Assembly: GCA_003524305.1 (NCBI GenBank)
Contig: DQHW01000021.1
Span: 21,828-38,851 of the forward strand
Direction: 5' to 3'
DNA from: Anaerolineaceae bacterium
GTDB taxonomy: Bacteria; Chloroflexota; Anaerolineae; Anaerolineales; Anaerolineaceae
DNA length: 17,024 nucleotides
Positions within the stretch are counted from its first letter, which is position 1, and every line of letters starts with the position of its first letter. The translations under genes and the position numbers were made by a program. Under the pieces are notes generated by a model that worked only from the letters and a program-made list of their open reading frames with translations, searched no databases and was not told the origin of the DNA. This document shows, in pieces, positions 1 to 6,669 of this stretch.

Positions 1-9
1 TCACTGCGT

Positions 10-25
10 TCGTATCGCGCCCACC
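10..25. repeat. 16-bp direct repeat, copy 1
   Basis: The 16-mer TCGTATCGCGCCCACC occurs here and again at 119-134, 109 bp apart, with unrelated sequence after each copy. It resembles the degraded 3' end of a tRNA (an acceptor-like CGCGCCC followed by ACC), but no cloverleaf can be built. It may be a dispersed repeat or the remains of a gene lying to the left of the window. Confidence 0.6.
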
Positions 26-31
26 ATTTTT

Positions 32-56
32 CAAGACCACTGTACAAGTGGTTTTG
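32..56 (+). terminator. Hairpin, possible terminator of an upstream gene
   Basis: A 10-bp stem (one G-T pair) is formed by 32-41 and 47-56 around the loop GTACA. The four Ts lie inside the 3' arm and the sequence after it is not T-rich, so termination is plausible but not certain. It would serve something ending left of the window. Confidence 0.4.
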
Positions 57-118
57 ACATTTAGTAGCCAGAGTTTAACACAAGAATAGGCTCTCGCTCC
101 GCTTTGCGCTCCCTGTGG

Positions 119-134
119 TCGTATCGCGCCCACC
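119..134. repeat. 16-bp direct repeat, copy 2
   Basis: Second copy of TCGTATCGCGCCCACC (see 10-25). It is preceded by a CG-rich stretch (90-118) and followed at once by a terminator hairpin at 136-160. Confidence 0.6.
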
Positions 135-135
135 T

Positions 136-160
136 AAAAACTCCCCTTGCGGGAGTTTTT
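136..160 (+). terminator. Rho-independent terminator
   Basis: A perfect 10-bp stem pairs 136-145 (AAAAACTCCC) with 151-160 (GGGAGTTTTT) around the 5-nt loop CTTGC. It has A and T runs on either side, so it could work in both directions. It closes whatever transcription unit enters from the left. Confidence 0.75.
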
Positions 161-166
161 TCATTT

Positions 167-203
167 CATGGTTCCGATTTCTTTAACAGAAATCGGAACC
201 ATG
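167..203. repeat. Perfect 15-bp inverted repeat (hairpin)
   Basis: Arms 167-181 and 189-203 are exact reverse complements, with the 7-nt loop TTTAACA. There is no T-tract after either arm, so it is not a classical terminator. It lies between the terminator at 136-160 and the MoaD-like gene. It could be a REP-like element, a processed RNA end or a dimeric protein site. Confidence 0.6.
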
Positions 204-237
204 CCCTGCTTCATAAGTAATTACACTTTATTCATGC

Positions 238-243
238 TAGAAT
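238..243 (+). promoter_or_regulatory. -10 box of the MoaD-like gene (leaderless)
   Basis: TAGAAT lies exactly 6 nt before the ATG at 250, which puts the predicted transcription start on the start codon itself. There is no Shine-Dalgarno sequence. No convincing -35 element is visible. The same box and spacing precede 6670 and 12210. Confidence 0.5.
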
Positions 244-249
244 AAAAAA

Positions 250-513
250 ATGGATGCCCAAACCCACACCCTCACCATCCGCCTGTTTGCCAACTTGAAA
301 GAGAAGGCCGGCACGGATTGCCTGACGCTGGAAGTTCCCTTAACCTGCACTGTGAACGGTCTCAGAACACGCCTCAAACACGACTACCCCGCCATCGCAT
401 TTCAACTCAACAAGGTGCTCTATACGGTCAACGGCGGACAAGTGTTTATCAGTGACGAAGTGCTTCCATTGAATTCAGAAGTATCCATTCTGCCGCCTTT
501 TGGCGGGGGGTAA
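250..513 (+). CDS. MoaD/ThiS-family beta-grasp sulfur carrier
   Basis: This 87-aa protein has the size and look of the small MoaD/ThiS family: an N-terminal beta strand (TLTIRLFANLKEKAG, about residues 7-21), a middle in which LYTVNGGQV precedes the strand leading to the end, and the terminal PPFGGG. The family works through a C-terminal Gly-Gly that an E1-like enzyme adenylates and then thiocarboxylates, to feed sulfur into molybdopterin, thiamine or other products. The C-terminal GG is present and exposed. No moaE, thiG or E1 gene is nearby, so the pathway cannot be assigned. It appears to be a single-gene transcript, with a -10 box 6 nt before the ATG and a strong terminator 12 bp after the stop. 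It could also be a tungsten/molybdenum cofactor or tRNA-thiolation carrier. Confidence 0.8.
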   Translation: MDAQTHTLTIRLFANLKEKAGTDCLTLEVPLTCTVNGLRTRLKHDYPAIAFQLNKVLYTVNGGQVFISDEVLPLNSEVSILPPFGGG

Positions 514-525
514 CTCTATAAAATC

Positions 526-560
526 AGACTCCCGCGGTTTACAAAAAACCGCGGGAGTCT
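526..560. terminator. Bidirectional terminator between convergent genes
   Basis: A perfect 15-bp stem pairs 526-540 (AGACTCCCGCGGTTT) with 546-560 around the loop ACAAA. It sits between the MoaD-like gene and the convergent STAS-like gene ending at 587, so it can end both transcripts. Confidence 0.85.
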
Positions 561-586
561 TTAATAATTACCCGGTTGTATCTCCC

Positions 587-946
587 TTACAGACTGACCA
601 GCCAATCCATGGCTTGTTCACGAGTGTCAAAAGTTCTAATGTCGCGTTTGGTCAGCAGTCTCAGAGTAGAGACCATGACCTTCTTGAGATTGTCGGCTCC
701 AACCACGGCAGAGCCCAATATATGTGGAGAAATTGTGGAAGAAAACCGTTTGGTTACGTTTGAAGTATCCTGATTGTATTTGGCTTCCGTTGAGTCTGTA
801 ATGAGCAATACGCTTTTCAGGGGCAATTTAGTGATTACTTGAATTGCTTCATCAAAAACACGCGCCGCCTCTTCAGGACCACTTTTAGAAACATCCGCAA
901 GAACAATACTTTTACCTTTATAGCTTAAAGTTTGCGTACTACCCAT
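587..946 (-). CDS. STAS/SpoIIAA-like small protein, paralogue A
   Basis: This 119-aa soluble protein has no signal peptide or membrane segment. Its overall pattern suggests the STAS/SEC14 (SpoIIAA-like) fold: a strand near KSIVLADVS, a second strand SVLLITDST, the segment GSAVVGAD, and a C-terminal IRTFDTREQAMDWL resembling the 'FD..EEA..WL' end of that family. The assignment is by pattern only. The start is well supported by AAGGAG upstream of the ATG. It is the same length as its neighbour at 1073-1432, with which it aligns without gaps. The two are about half identical overall and fully identical over the last 21 residues. The function is unknown; such proteins are often signalling or partner-binding modules. 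Confidence 0.75.
   Translation of the reverse strand: MGSTQTLSYKGKSIVLADVSKSGPEEAARVFDEAIQVITKLPLKSVLLITDSTEAKYNQDTSNVTKRFSSTISPHILGSAVVGADNLKKVMVSTLRLLTKRDIRTFDTREQAMDWLVSL
591..652. repeat. Near-identical 3' gene segment, copy A
   Basis: This segment matches 1077-1138 at 58 of 62 positions, with an uninterrupted identical core of 41 bp. All four differences are transitions and silent. It encodes the C-terminal end shared by the two STAS-like paralogues. Confidence 0.85.
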
Positions 947-1072
947 TTTTTCTCCTTAATGGTTTTGTGATGAATACAATAAAAGGAGGAAATCATTTTT
1001 AATAATTCCATCTTCCTTTTGGGGCTTATTATGATCGTCCAATCGATATCACAATTGGGATGAAAAAATAGT

Positions 1073-1432
1073 TTAAAGACTAACCAGCCAATCCATGGCT
1101 TGTTCACGAGTGTCAAAAGTTCTGATATCACGTTTGGTTGCCACACGGATGGCAGCCACTAGAACTTTGCGCATGGCATCCGCACCAACCACGGCCGAAC
1201 CTTTAACGTAAGGCGTGTTTTTCGCGGAAAAATTCTTCATCGCGGTTGAAACTTCCGAATTGTAGGTGGCGTTGGTTGAATCGGTTAAGATCAATGCACT
1301 CTTCGGCGCACTTTTTGCAATCACATCGGCAGCTTCATCCAGTATGGTGAAGGTGGATTGTGGAGAACAATTTGCCAGGTTAACCAGCACGATACTTTTG
1401 TTTTTGTGATGAACGATTTCTGTACAAGACAT
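1073..1432 (-). CDS. STAS/SpoIIAA-like small protein, paralogue B
   Basis: This 119-aa paralogue of the product of 587-946 aligns to it without gaps. Shared blocks are KSIVL (12-16), TDST (about 50-53), GSAVVGAD (about 78-85) and the identical end TKRDIRTFDTREQAMDWLV. No catalytic motif is evident. The start follows a GAGAGGG ribosome-binding sequence. A weak promoter, TTCATA-17 nt-TATATT on the minus strand, may lie at about 1460-1490. The gap of 126 bp to the next gene contains no terminator that I can see, so both may be on one transcript. The pair looks like a tandem duplication. Function unknown. Confidence 0.75.
   Translation of the reverse strand: MSCTEIVHHKNKSIVLVNLANCSPQSTFTILDEAADVIAKSAPKSALILTDSTNATYNSEVSTAMKNFSAKNTPYVKGSAVVGADAMRKVLVAAIRVATKRDIRTFDTREQAMDWLVSL
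1077..1138. repeat. Near-identical 3' gene segment, copy B
   Basis: Partner of 591-652, offset by 486 bp. The rest of the two genes has diverged much more than this 62-bp end. Confidence 0.85.
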
Positions 1433-1509
1433 GATTCCCTCTCATAATAAACAATTGACCAATATAAATATTATGAAGGGATTTATGAAATCTACCATAA
1501 AAAAACAAT

Positions 1510-1542
1510 AAAGGTTGGATTTACAAATACAATCCAACCTTT
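1510..1542 (-). terminator. Terminator of the catabolic operon
   Basis: A perfect 12-bp stem pairs 1510-1521 with 1531-1542 around a 9-nt loop. On the minus strand the stem is followed by a stretch rich in T (TTTATTGTTTTTTT). It lies 24 bp past the MFS stop codon and before the paralogue B promoter region. Confidence 0.8.
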
Positions 1543-1566
1543 TTATTTAATTATGTTGCCAACCAG

Positions 1567-2784
1567 CTATTTTATTTCTGCCAATCGCCCGCCATCTTTC
1601 ATTTGCGTGATCAAAATTACGCTCAGTCCGATCATGCCTATTGAAAATAAAAGCGCAGGGGTAAAAGCACCGTTTGGCATTTTCAAAGCTTCCATGATGT
1701 AAACAAAAACCACGGAGGCTTGCCCAAACAATTGGATCAGTCCGTTGGAAGTGCCCTCAGGGGTTGGATAAGTGATCTCTGCGGAGTATTGCATGCCAAT
1801 CGGGCTGGCACTGACAATTGCAAAACCGAGGGCAAATGCAGAAATATAGAGCAGCCACAAGCTTGTGCTGAAAGTTAATCCTATCAAACCGGGCACTGCA
1901 GCCGCAAAACCCAACAGCAGAAAGATCTTACGTTTGTGTGATTTATCAGAAAATGGCGGGATGATGACCGCACCCAAGACACCGCCCACCAGCATCAGAG
2001 CCCCGAGTGTACCGGCTTCAGTGGTCGTAAATCCACGCGGACGAATGATGGGTTCCACCCAGGTGGTGATGCCATTGAAAATACCCATGCCGATAAACGA
2101 CACGAAAAGGTAAAGCCAGAAGGATTTAATCTTCAATGCATGTTTGAGTCCGTCGAGCATCAATGCACGCACTTCCTGGCCGGCTTCGCATGGCGGCGTG
2201 GCTGGCTTTTCGCGGGCAAAAATCAGGAATAAAACCGCCGAAAACGCAGCAATAGCGCCATAAAGCAGTTGAACGTTGGGGATGCTCATGGTTTCGGTCA
2301 GGATAGGCGTTAGAACCATGCCCAGCGCCGTCCCTACCAGGTTTGAAAGAGTAACCAGCCCGACTGCGGTGGCGCGTTCTTCAATGCTGAACCACTGCGC
2401 GGGCACTTTCGTCCAGGCGTTGAGTAGAAAGGGCTGGGCAATGGCGATGCCGATGGTGCTGATCAGCACCAAGGTGTAATTCGCACCAGTGATGCCGCGC
2501 ACCACACCAAACACACCCATTAAGACCGCACCGATGCTGACAGTAAGCCTGAAGCCCCAGGTATCAATCGCCCATGATACCGGGATTGAAAGAGGGATGA
2601 AGGCAATCATGAAGGCCATGGCCAAAAAACCAATTTGCCGGTCGGTAACCCCATAAAAAGCTGCGGCATCACCGGTAATTGGGGCATACGTGATCCACAG
2701 CATTTGGATGGTCAGGTTGATAAACATAAAGACCGCCAGAACCACCCAGCGGTAGGGATACAAGCGGAAATTCTTTTCAGCCAT
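1567..2784 (-). CDS. MFS transporter resembling FLVCR-type carriers
   Basis: This 405-aa protein has about 12 hydrophobic segments in two halves. The first half carries an MFS motif-A-like loop (WAIDTWGFR, about 71-79), and the second half a related one (SDKSHKRK). The N-terminal half resembles the eukaryotic FLVCR1/2 family as I remember it: WITYAPI near residue 30, FYGVT near 43, IPLSIPVSWAIDTWGFRLT at 63-81 and SNLVGTALG at 147-155. FLVCR proteins carry choline and ethanolamine, and historically heme. The pocket Trp of that family appears conserved (Trp30), whereas the pocket Gln appears to be replaced by Leu149, so the substrate probably differs. It is the last gene of the operon, 24 bp after the kinase, with AAGGAG 6 nt before the ATG. 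It probably imports the substrate of the pathway. The MFS call is sure; the FLVCR relation is moderate. Confidence 0.85.
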   Translation of the reverse strand: MAEKNFRLYPYRWVVLAVFMFINLTIQMLWITYAPITGDAAAFYGVTDRQIGFLAMAFMIAFIPLSIPVSWAIDTWGFRLTVSIGAVLMGVFGVVRGITGANYTLVLISTIGIAIAQPFLLNAWTKVPAQWFSIEERATAVGLVTLSNLVGTALGMVLTPILTETMSIPNVQLLYGAIAAFSAVLFLIFAREKPATPPCEAGQEVRALMLDGLKHALKIKSFWLYLFVSFIGMGIFNGITTWVEPIIRPRGFTTTEAGTLGALMLVGGVLGAVIIPPFSDKSHKRKIFLLLGFAAAVPGLIGLTFSTSLWLLYISAFALGFAIVSASPIGMQYSAEITYPTPEGTSNGLIQLFGQASVVFVYIMEALKMPNGAFTPALLFSIGMIGLSVILITQMKDGGRLAEIK

Positions 2785-2808
2785 TGAACGCTCCTTGGGT
2801 ATTGAGGA

Positions 2809-4383
2809 TCAAGAATTCAGTTTTCTGTAAACGCCATTCATTTGTTTATAGATCGTTTTGAAAATGTCGAAGCGCTCATCATACAAAGCGCGGTTGACTG
2901 CGTTGGGTGTATATGTTTTGCGAATTTGAGTAAGCGCCTGTAGATCACCGAACTTGATCTCTCCAAGCCCAACCGCACCTATCCAGGCCGCGCCGCGGGC
3001 ATTGGCCTGCACCGGATCGCTGACCTGCCGAATTTCAACTTTTAGTACATCAGCGAAAATCTGGCACCATACATCTGATTGAGCGCCGCCGCCAACAATG
3101 TTAATGCGCTGAAGCTTGCGCCCCATGAATTTCTCGAAGGGGTCCATCAGCCAGCGCGTATTCATGGCGATCCCTTCCAAAAAGGCGCGGATGATGTCTT
3201 CACGATGATTGTTAAGGGATAAGTTGTAGATGCCTGCCCTCAGGGTTCTATCCTCCACCGGCGCACGTTCGCCCCAAATCCAGGGGGTGTAAATCACGCC
3301 GTTGCTGCCAGCCGGTGTACGCTCGGTGATCTGGTCAAGCACTTTGAAAATATCAGGTACATCCGCCTCTTGCAGCAGTTCATCTTTGTGATAGATGATG
3401 TTGTCACGCAAAAAGGTCAGGTTGCCGCCCGCGGTAGCTTGCAATCCAGTTAACAAGTATCTACCCGGCACGGCACAGGGCACGGATGCCATGGATGAAA
3501 CAATATCGGTTTTTTTGAAGGGAACGTGGGCGGCCATCCATGAGGATGTACCAATATACAAGTGGGTATCAAAATCGCCTGCAGTGCCGGCGCCGATCGC
3601 GGCAGCGGTATTATCAATTGCTCCAGCCACGACCTTAACTCCGGGTTTAAGCCCTAAAGCGTCAGCCACTTCGCATTTTAATTCGCCGATCACATCAGTG
3701 CATTTTACAATTTCGGGCAGCTTTTCGCGGTCGATGCCGCTTCTCTTGACGAGATCGTCATCATAATGAATTCGGTCAGGATCGCGATTATCTGTCACCC
3801 AGGAGGTGAGAATGGAATCAAAAGTGGCGGTGAAACGGCCGGTTAACTTGAGATTTAAGAAATCGAGCACGTTCAGAAACTTATAAGTTCTGGCATAGAC
3901 TTCAGGGTATGCATCGCGGATCAGCAGCATATGGGCTGCGGGGTCTTTGCCGGTCATCGAAGGCATGCCGCCGGTAAGACGAATCCAGCGCAGGGTATTG
4001 CTTAATCCTGCGCCGGTCACGTTGACCAATCCTTTAAAATGTTGTTTGAGAAATTTTTCCCCGCGCATGTCCATCCACAAGACACAGTTCATCAGGGCAT
4101 TACCACTTTGATCCACAGCGACTGTGCCTTCACCTTGAGTGGAACAACATACCGCTTTGATATTATCAAGAGGTGTAAGACCCCTTTCAATCAATCTGGA
4201 GGCTGCCTGTAGAAAAGCCTGCCACCACTCCTGTGGGTCTTGCTCTGCCCCGCCATCCTGGGTGAGAATCAGCTTTACAGGTTCTGAATCCCAGCCGAGC
4301 ACCTTGCCGCCAACCGTAATCAAGGCTACTTTCATCCCGGAAGTGCCAAGGTCCATTGCAAGGATTACACTCTCATAACTCAT
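2809..4383 (-). CDS. FGGY-family carbohydrate kinase (xylulokinase-like)
   Basis: This 524-aa cytoplasmic kinase has two actin-like ATPase domains. It shows phosphate-1 (AMDLGTSGMK, 9-18), the sugar-side LWMDMRG (102-108), a likely catalytic base Asp257 in GAIDNTAAAIG, and the adenosine motif GGGAQSD (431-437) followed by DPVQANARGAAW, as in xylulokinase and relatives. The family transfers phosphate from ATP to a ketose, sugar alcohol or related polyol. The exact substrate cannot be read from the sequence. The gene lies 33 bp after the aminotransferase and uses AGGAG before the ATG. In context it should phosphorylate the keto product so that the class II aldolase of the same operon can cleave it. 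The family is certain; calling it xylB would be over-precise. Confidence 0.92.
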   Translation of the reverse strand: MSYESVILAMDLGTSGMKVALITVGGKVLGWDSEPVKLILTQDGGAEQDPQEWWQAFLQAASRLIERGLTPLDNIKAVCCSTQGEGTVAVDQSGNALMNCVLWMDMRGEKFLKQHFKGLVNVTGAGLSNTLRWIRLTGGMPSMTGKDPAAHMLLIRDAYPEVYARTYKFLNVLDFLNLKLTGRFTATFDSILTSWVTDNRDPDRIHYDDDLVKRSGIDREKLPEIVKCTDVIGELKCEVADALGLKPGVKVVAGAIDNTAAAIGAGTAGDFDTHLYIGTSSWMAAHVPFKKTDIVSSMASVPCAVPGRYLLTGLQATAGGNLTFLRDNIIYHKDELLQEADVPDIFKVLDQITERTPAGSNGVIYTPWIWGERAPVEDRTLRAGIYNLSLNNHREDIIRAFLEGIAMNTRWLMDPFEKFMGRKLQRINIVGGGAQSDVWCQIFADVLKVEIRQVSDPVQANARGAAWIGAVGLGEIKFGDLQALTQIRKTYTPNAVNRALYDERFDIFKTIYKQMNGVYRKLNS

Positions 4384-4416
4384 GCTGTCTCCTGGTCTGA
4401 TACTGATTATTGTAGC

Positions 4417-5868
4417 TTAAAGTCCTTCAACACTTGACAGAACGTTGTCAAAACGACGCAACGCTTCATCAATCACTTCATCGGTATCAGCCATGCTGGT
4501 ATACATGCGGCTGCCAGCCAGGGTGATCAACCCATTGGCCATGTAAGCTGCACCCATCTGTTCAATCATGTGCTTGCGAGGTTTTAATTCTTTCAACAAC
4601 TTTATTGGGTTGTGCAGATCAAGAAGCATGACGCCAGAAGTTTCAAGGTGAACAATGGAACCCTGGTTGAAAGCAACAAACGGTAAATCGTATTTTTCAA
4701 TCAAAACGTTTAGACCTTTGGTCAAGCGATCTCCGGCTTGCCCGGCAATCACGGCCGCATTGGTGCGTTCCATTTCAAGCAGGGCGTGATAACCGGCCAC
4801 GCAAGACAGCGGATTCGCGGATAAAGTGCCGCCAATGTAAGCGCGTTCGCCTGTGCCGCCGATGCCGGCTGCAAAACGGGCGATCACATCCGCGCGGCCA
4901 CCGACGCCGCCTGCCATGGGGAAGCCGCCGGTGACGCATTTGCCAAAGATAGTCAGATCAGGTTTGACGCCGAAGTATCCTTGCGCCCCGCCCAGTCCAA
5001 GCCGGAAACCGGTGACCACTTCGTCAAAGATCAATAATGCGCCGAATTCGTCGCACAATTCGCGAACCTTCTGATTAAAATCGAATGAAACTGGTCGAGT
5101 GCCAGATTCAGGGCCGACCGGTTCAAGAATTACGGCTGCGGTTCCGCCTAAAAAGCGGTTGGCAATCAGATGACGCTTCAATGAGCCAAGATCACTCGGA
5201 AAAAATTCCTGGGTATTGGCTGTCGCACCAGCCGGGATGCCTTTGGCTTCAAGTCTACCGGTGCCGGGGATGTGCAGGCCGTAGACCATTGAATCGCTCC
5301 AACCATGATAAGCGCCGCCGGATTTGATGATCTTTTTCTTGCCGGTATAAGCCCGGGCTGCACGGATGGCTGCCATAACGCTTTCAGTGCCGGTACCCAG
5401 CATGCGGAACATTTCAACAGCGGGCATGAAACGGTTGATCAATTCGGCCAGTTTTAGCTCGTATTCGTGAAAAAGACCGGTCACCGGCCCGCAAGATTGC
5501 AGCATTTCGATGATTTTTTCACGTACCGGTGCATAGTTGCTGCCGAGGATGGTCGGTCCGCCGGCCTGTAAGAAATCAATGTATTGATTGCCATCCACAT
5601 CCCACATGTGCGCGCCGTTGGCTTTTTCAATCGCGATTGGGAATGGATAATTGAAAGCCAGGTTATGCTGAACACCACCAGGGATGAATTTCTTGGCTTC
5701 GTCGGTGATCTCTTTAGAACGCTTGCATTTCTGGTCAAAATAGCCCAGCACTTCTTGCATCTTGTCTTCACGGATGGGACGCATGGGTTGATTGACCAAG
5801 GTTTTTAATGCAGCGTAAATTTTTTCGCTATCGGGGTATTCACTAATGGCATACTTTTGTTCAGTCAT
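4417..5868 (-). CDS. Class III aminotransferase (GSA-aminomutase-like)
   Basis: This 483-aa PLP enzyme belongs to the fold-type I, class III group nearest to glutamate-1-semialdehyde aminomutases. The phosphate-binding GTGTES is at 158-163, YHGW at 187-190, FDEVVTGFR (Asp282 contacting the PLP ring nitrogen) at 281-289, and the likely Schiff-base Lys310 is in FGKCVTGGFP. It has about 45 more N-terminal residues than a typical GSA aminomutase, and no heme-biosynthesis genes surround it. It is therefore unlikely to be hemL. It should transaminate or isomerise an amine. Its place between a class II aldolase and a sugar kinase points to an amino-polyol or amino sugar. The start is set by GGAGG before the ATG. 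The substrate is unknown. Confidence 0.9.
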   Translation of the reverse strand: MTEQKYAISEYPDSEKIYAALKTLVNQPMRPIREDKMQEVLGYFDQKCKRSKEITDEAKKFIPGGVQHNLAFNYPFPIAIEKANGAHMWDVDGNQYIDFLQAGGPTILGSNYAPVREKIIEMLQSCGPVTGLFHEYELKLAELINRFMPAVEMFRMLGTGTESVMAAIRAARAYTGKKKIIKSGGAYHGWSDSMVYGLHIPGTGRLEAKGIPAGATANTQEFFPSDLGSLKRHLIANRFLGGTAAVILEPVGPESGTRPVSFDFNQKVRELCDEFGALLIFDEVVTGFRLGLGGAQGYFGVKPDLTIFGKCVTGGFPMAGGVGGRADVIARFAAGIGGTGERAYIGGTLSANPLSCVAGYHALLEMERTNAAVIAGQAGDRLTKGLNVLIEKYDLPFVAFNQGSIVHLETSGVMLLDLHNPIKLLKELKPRKHMIEQMGAAYMANGLITLAGSRMYTSMADTDEVIDEALRRFDNVLSSVEGL

Positions 5869-5900
5869 GGATCCTCCATTAAAAATTTATGATAGATGTA

Positions 5901-6587
5901 TTACTCTCCGCCAACTGCGATTTGTCCGCTTTCGACTCTTTTCTGGTCTTTGCGCAATTTTGCAAATGCAATTTCACGAACCGCCAACGGCACTTTGGAT
6001 GCTTTCTTTTCAGTGCACAGGGTTAGCAAATAAGCCAGGGAACATTTTTCGAGAATTTCAACGTTATGGCAGGCGCGATCGAGATCCGTGCCAAACAAAA
6101 GGGCGCCATGGTTCTTCATCAGGTAGGCATTGTTATGATTTCTGACATTTTTGGCTATGGTGTCGCGCAGCATACCCGTGCCTGATGGTGCATACGGAAT
6201 TATATCCACGCTGCGGCCAAGGAAGCGGGTCTGTTCATCAAACAACCCTGGGATCGATTTATTGATCAGTGTCAGAGCGCTGGCATACACCTGGTGCGTA
6301 TGCACCACGGCAGTCACATCCGGGCGCACCTGATAGATGGCACAATGCATGGCCGCTTCTACCGAAGGCTTTAGGTCGCCCTCAAGCTGGTTGAGTTCAA
6401 AATCTAAGATACAAATGTCATCTGCCGTCATTTTCATGTAGTCAAAATCGGACGGTGTGACTGCAAAGACTTTCTCGCCAATAATGCGCAGCGAGAGGTT
6501 TCCGCCAGTAGCCATCAAGAATCCTTTTTTGGTAAGGTCTTGGGCTGCATCAACAATTGCCTGTTTTTGAATTTGATATTTGCTCAT
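5901..6587 (-). CDS. Class II aldolase (fuculose-phosphate aldolase family)
   Basis: This 228-aa zinc enzyme is of the FucA/AraD (aldolase II/adducin head) family. It has the phosphate-binding TGGN (27-30), the catalytic Glu77 in KPSVE, and zinc ligands His96 and His98 (VVHTHQ) plus His160 (MKNHGALL). All catalytic residues are present and the length is normal. Family members split ketose-1-phosphates into DHAP and an aldehyde, or epimerise pentulose phosphates. It is the first gene of the minus-strand operon, behind a strong promoter (6619-6647), with AGAGGG close to the ATG. The next gene begins 32 bp after its stop. The presence of a kinase downstream favours the aldolase role. The aldehyde product is unknown. 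Confidence 0.9.
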   Translation of the reverse strand: MSKYQIQKQAIVDAAQDLTKKGFLMATGGNLSLRIIGEKVFAVTPSDFDYMKMTADDICILDFELNQLEGDLKPSVEAAMHCAIYQVRPDVTAVVHTHQVYASALTLINKSIPGLFDEQTRFLGRSVDIIPYAPSGTGMLRDTIAKNVRNHNNAYLMKNHGALLFGTDLDRACHNVEILEKCSLAYLLTLCTEKKASKVPLAVREIAFAKLRKDQKRVESGQIAVGGE

Positions 6588-6618
6588 GATCCCTCTGATT
6601 AATCTTTACGTTGTCTAG

Positions 6619-6647
6619 ATTGTATAATTAATTTTTGACTTTGTCAA
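6619..6647 (-). promoter_or_regulatory. Promoter of the aldolase-aminotransferase-kinase-MFS operon
   Basis: On the minus strand, TTGACA (6642-6647), a 17-nt spacer and TACAAT (6619-6624) form a near-consensus sigma-70 promoter. The -35 box is one half of the palindrome at 6635-6647. Confidence 0.8.
6635..6647. promoter_or_regulatory. Likely TetR operator
   Basis: The perfect inverted repeat TTGAC-TTT-GTCAA overlaps the -35 boxes of both divergent promoters, so one bound dimer would block both. A TetR gene starts 22 bp away. This is inferred from position and symmetry; I found no second full copy in the window. Confidence 0.55.
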
Positions 6648-6663
6648 CACTATGATTTAGAAT
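6635..6663 (+). promoter_or_regulatory. Promoter of the TetR gene (leaderless)
   Basis: TTGACT (6635-6640), a 17-nt spacer and TAGAAT (6658-6663) form the promoter. The ATG at 6670 begins 6 nt after the -10 box, so the transcript should start on or next to the start codon. Confidence 0.75.
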
Positions 6664-6669
6664 CACTGC

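Noticed and set aside
10..25. tRNA 3' end (CGCGCCC-A-CC)
   Set aside because: The preceding bases do not form a T-arm with a normal TTCRANY loop and pairing stem, and the second copy has no cloverleaf upstream either.
925..1146. Minus-strand open frame between and over the STAS-like genes
   Set aside because: It overlaps both genes in another frame, is rich in unusual residues and has no ribosome-binding site.
1510..1542. Regulatory operator for the STAS-like genes
   Set aside because: The 12-bp stem with a T-rich end right after the operon is explained better as a terminator.
3395..3766. 123-codon open frame on the plus strand, antisense to the FGGY kinase
   Set aside because: It lies wholly within a well-supported kinase gene and has no recognisable motifs; typical shadow frame.
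4417..5868. hemL (glutamate-1-semialdehyde aminomutase)
   Set aside because: It has a long N-terminal extension and sits in a sugar-catabolism operon without any heme-synthesis gene.
5846..6145. Plus-strand open frame across the aminotransferase/aldolase junction
   Set aside because: Overlaps two certain genes on the other strand, with no start signal or family resemblance.
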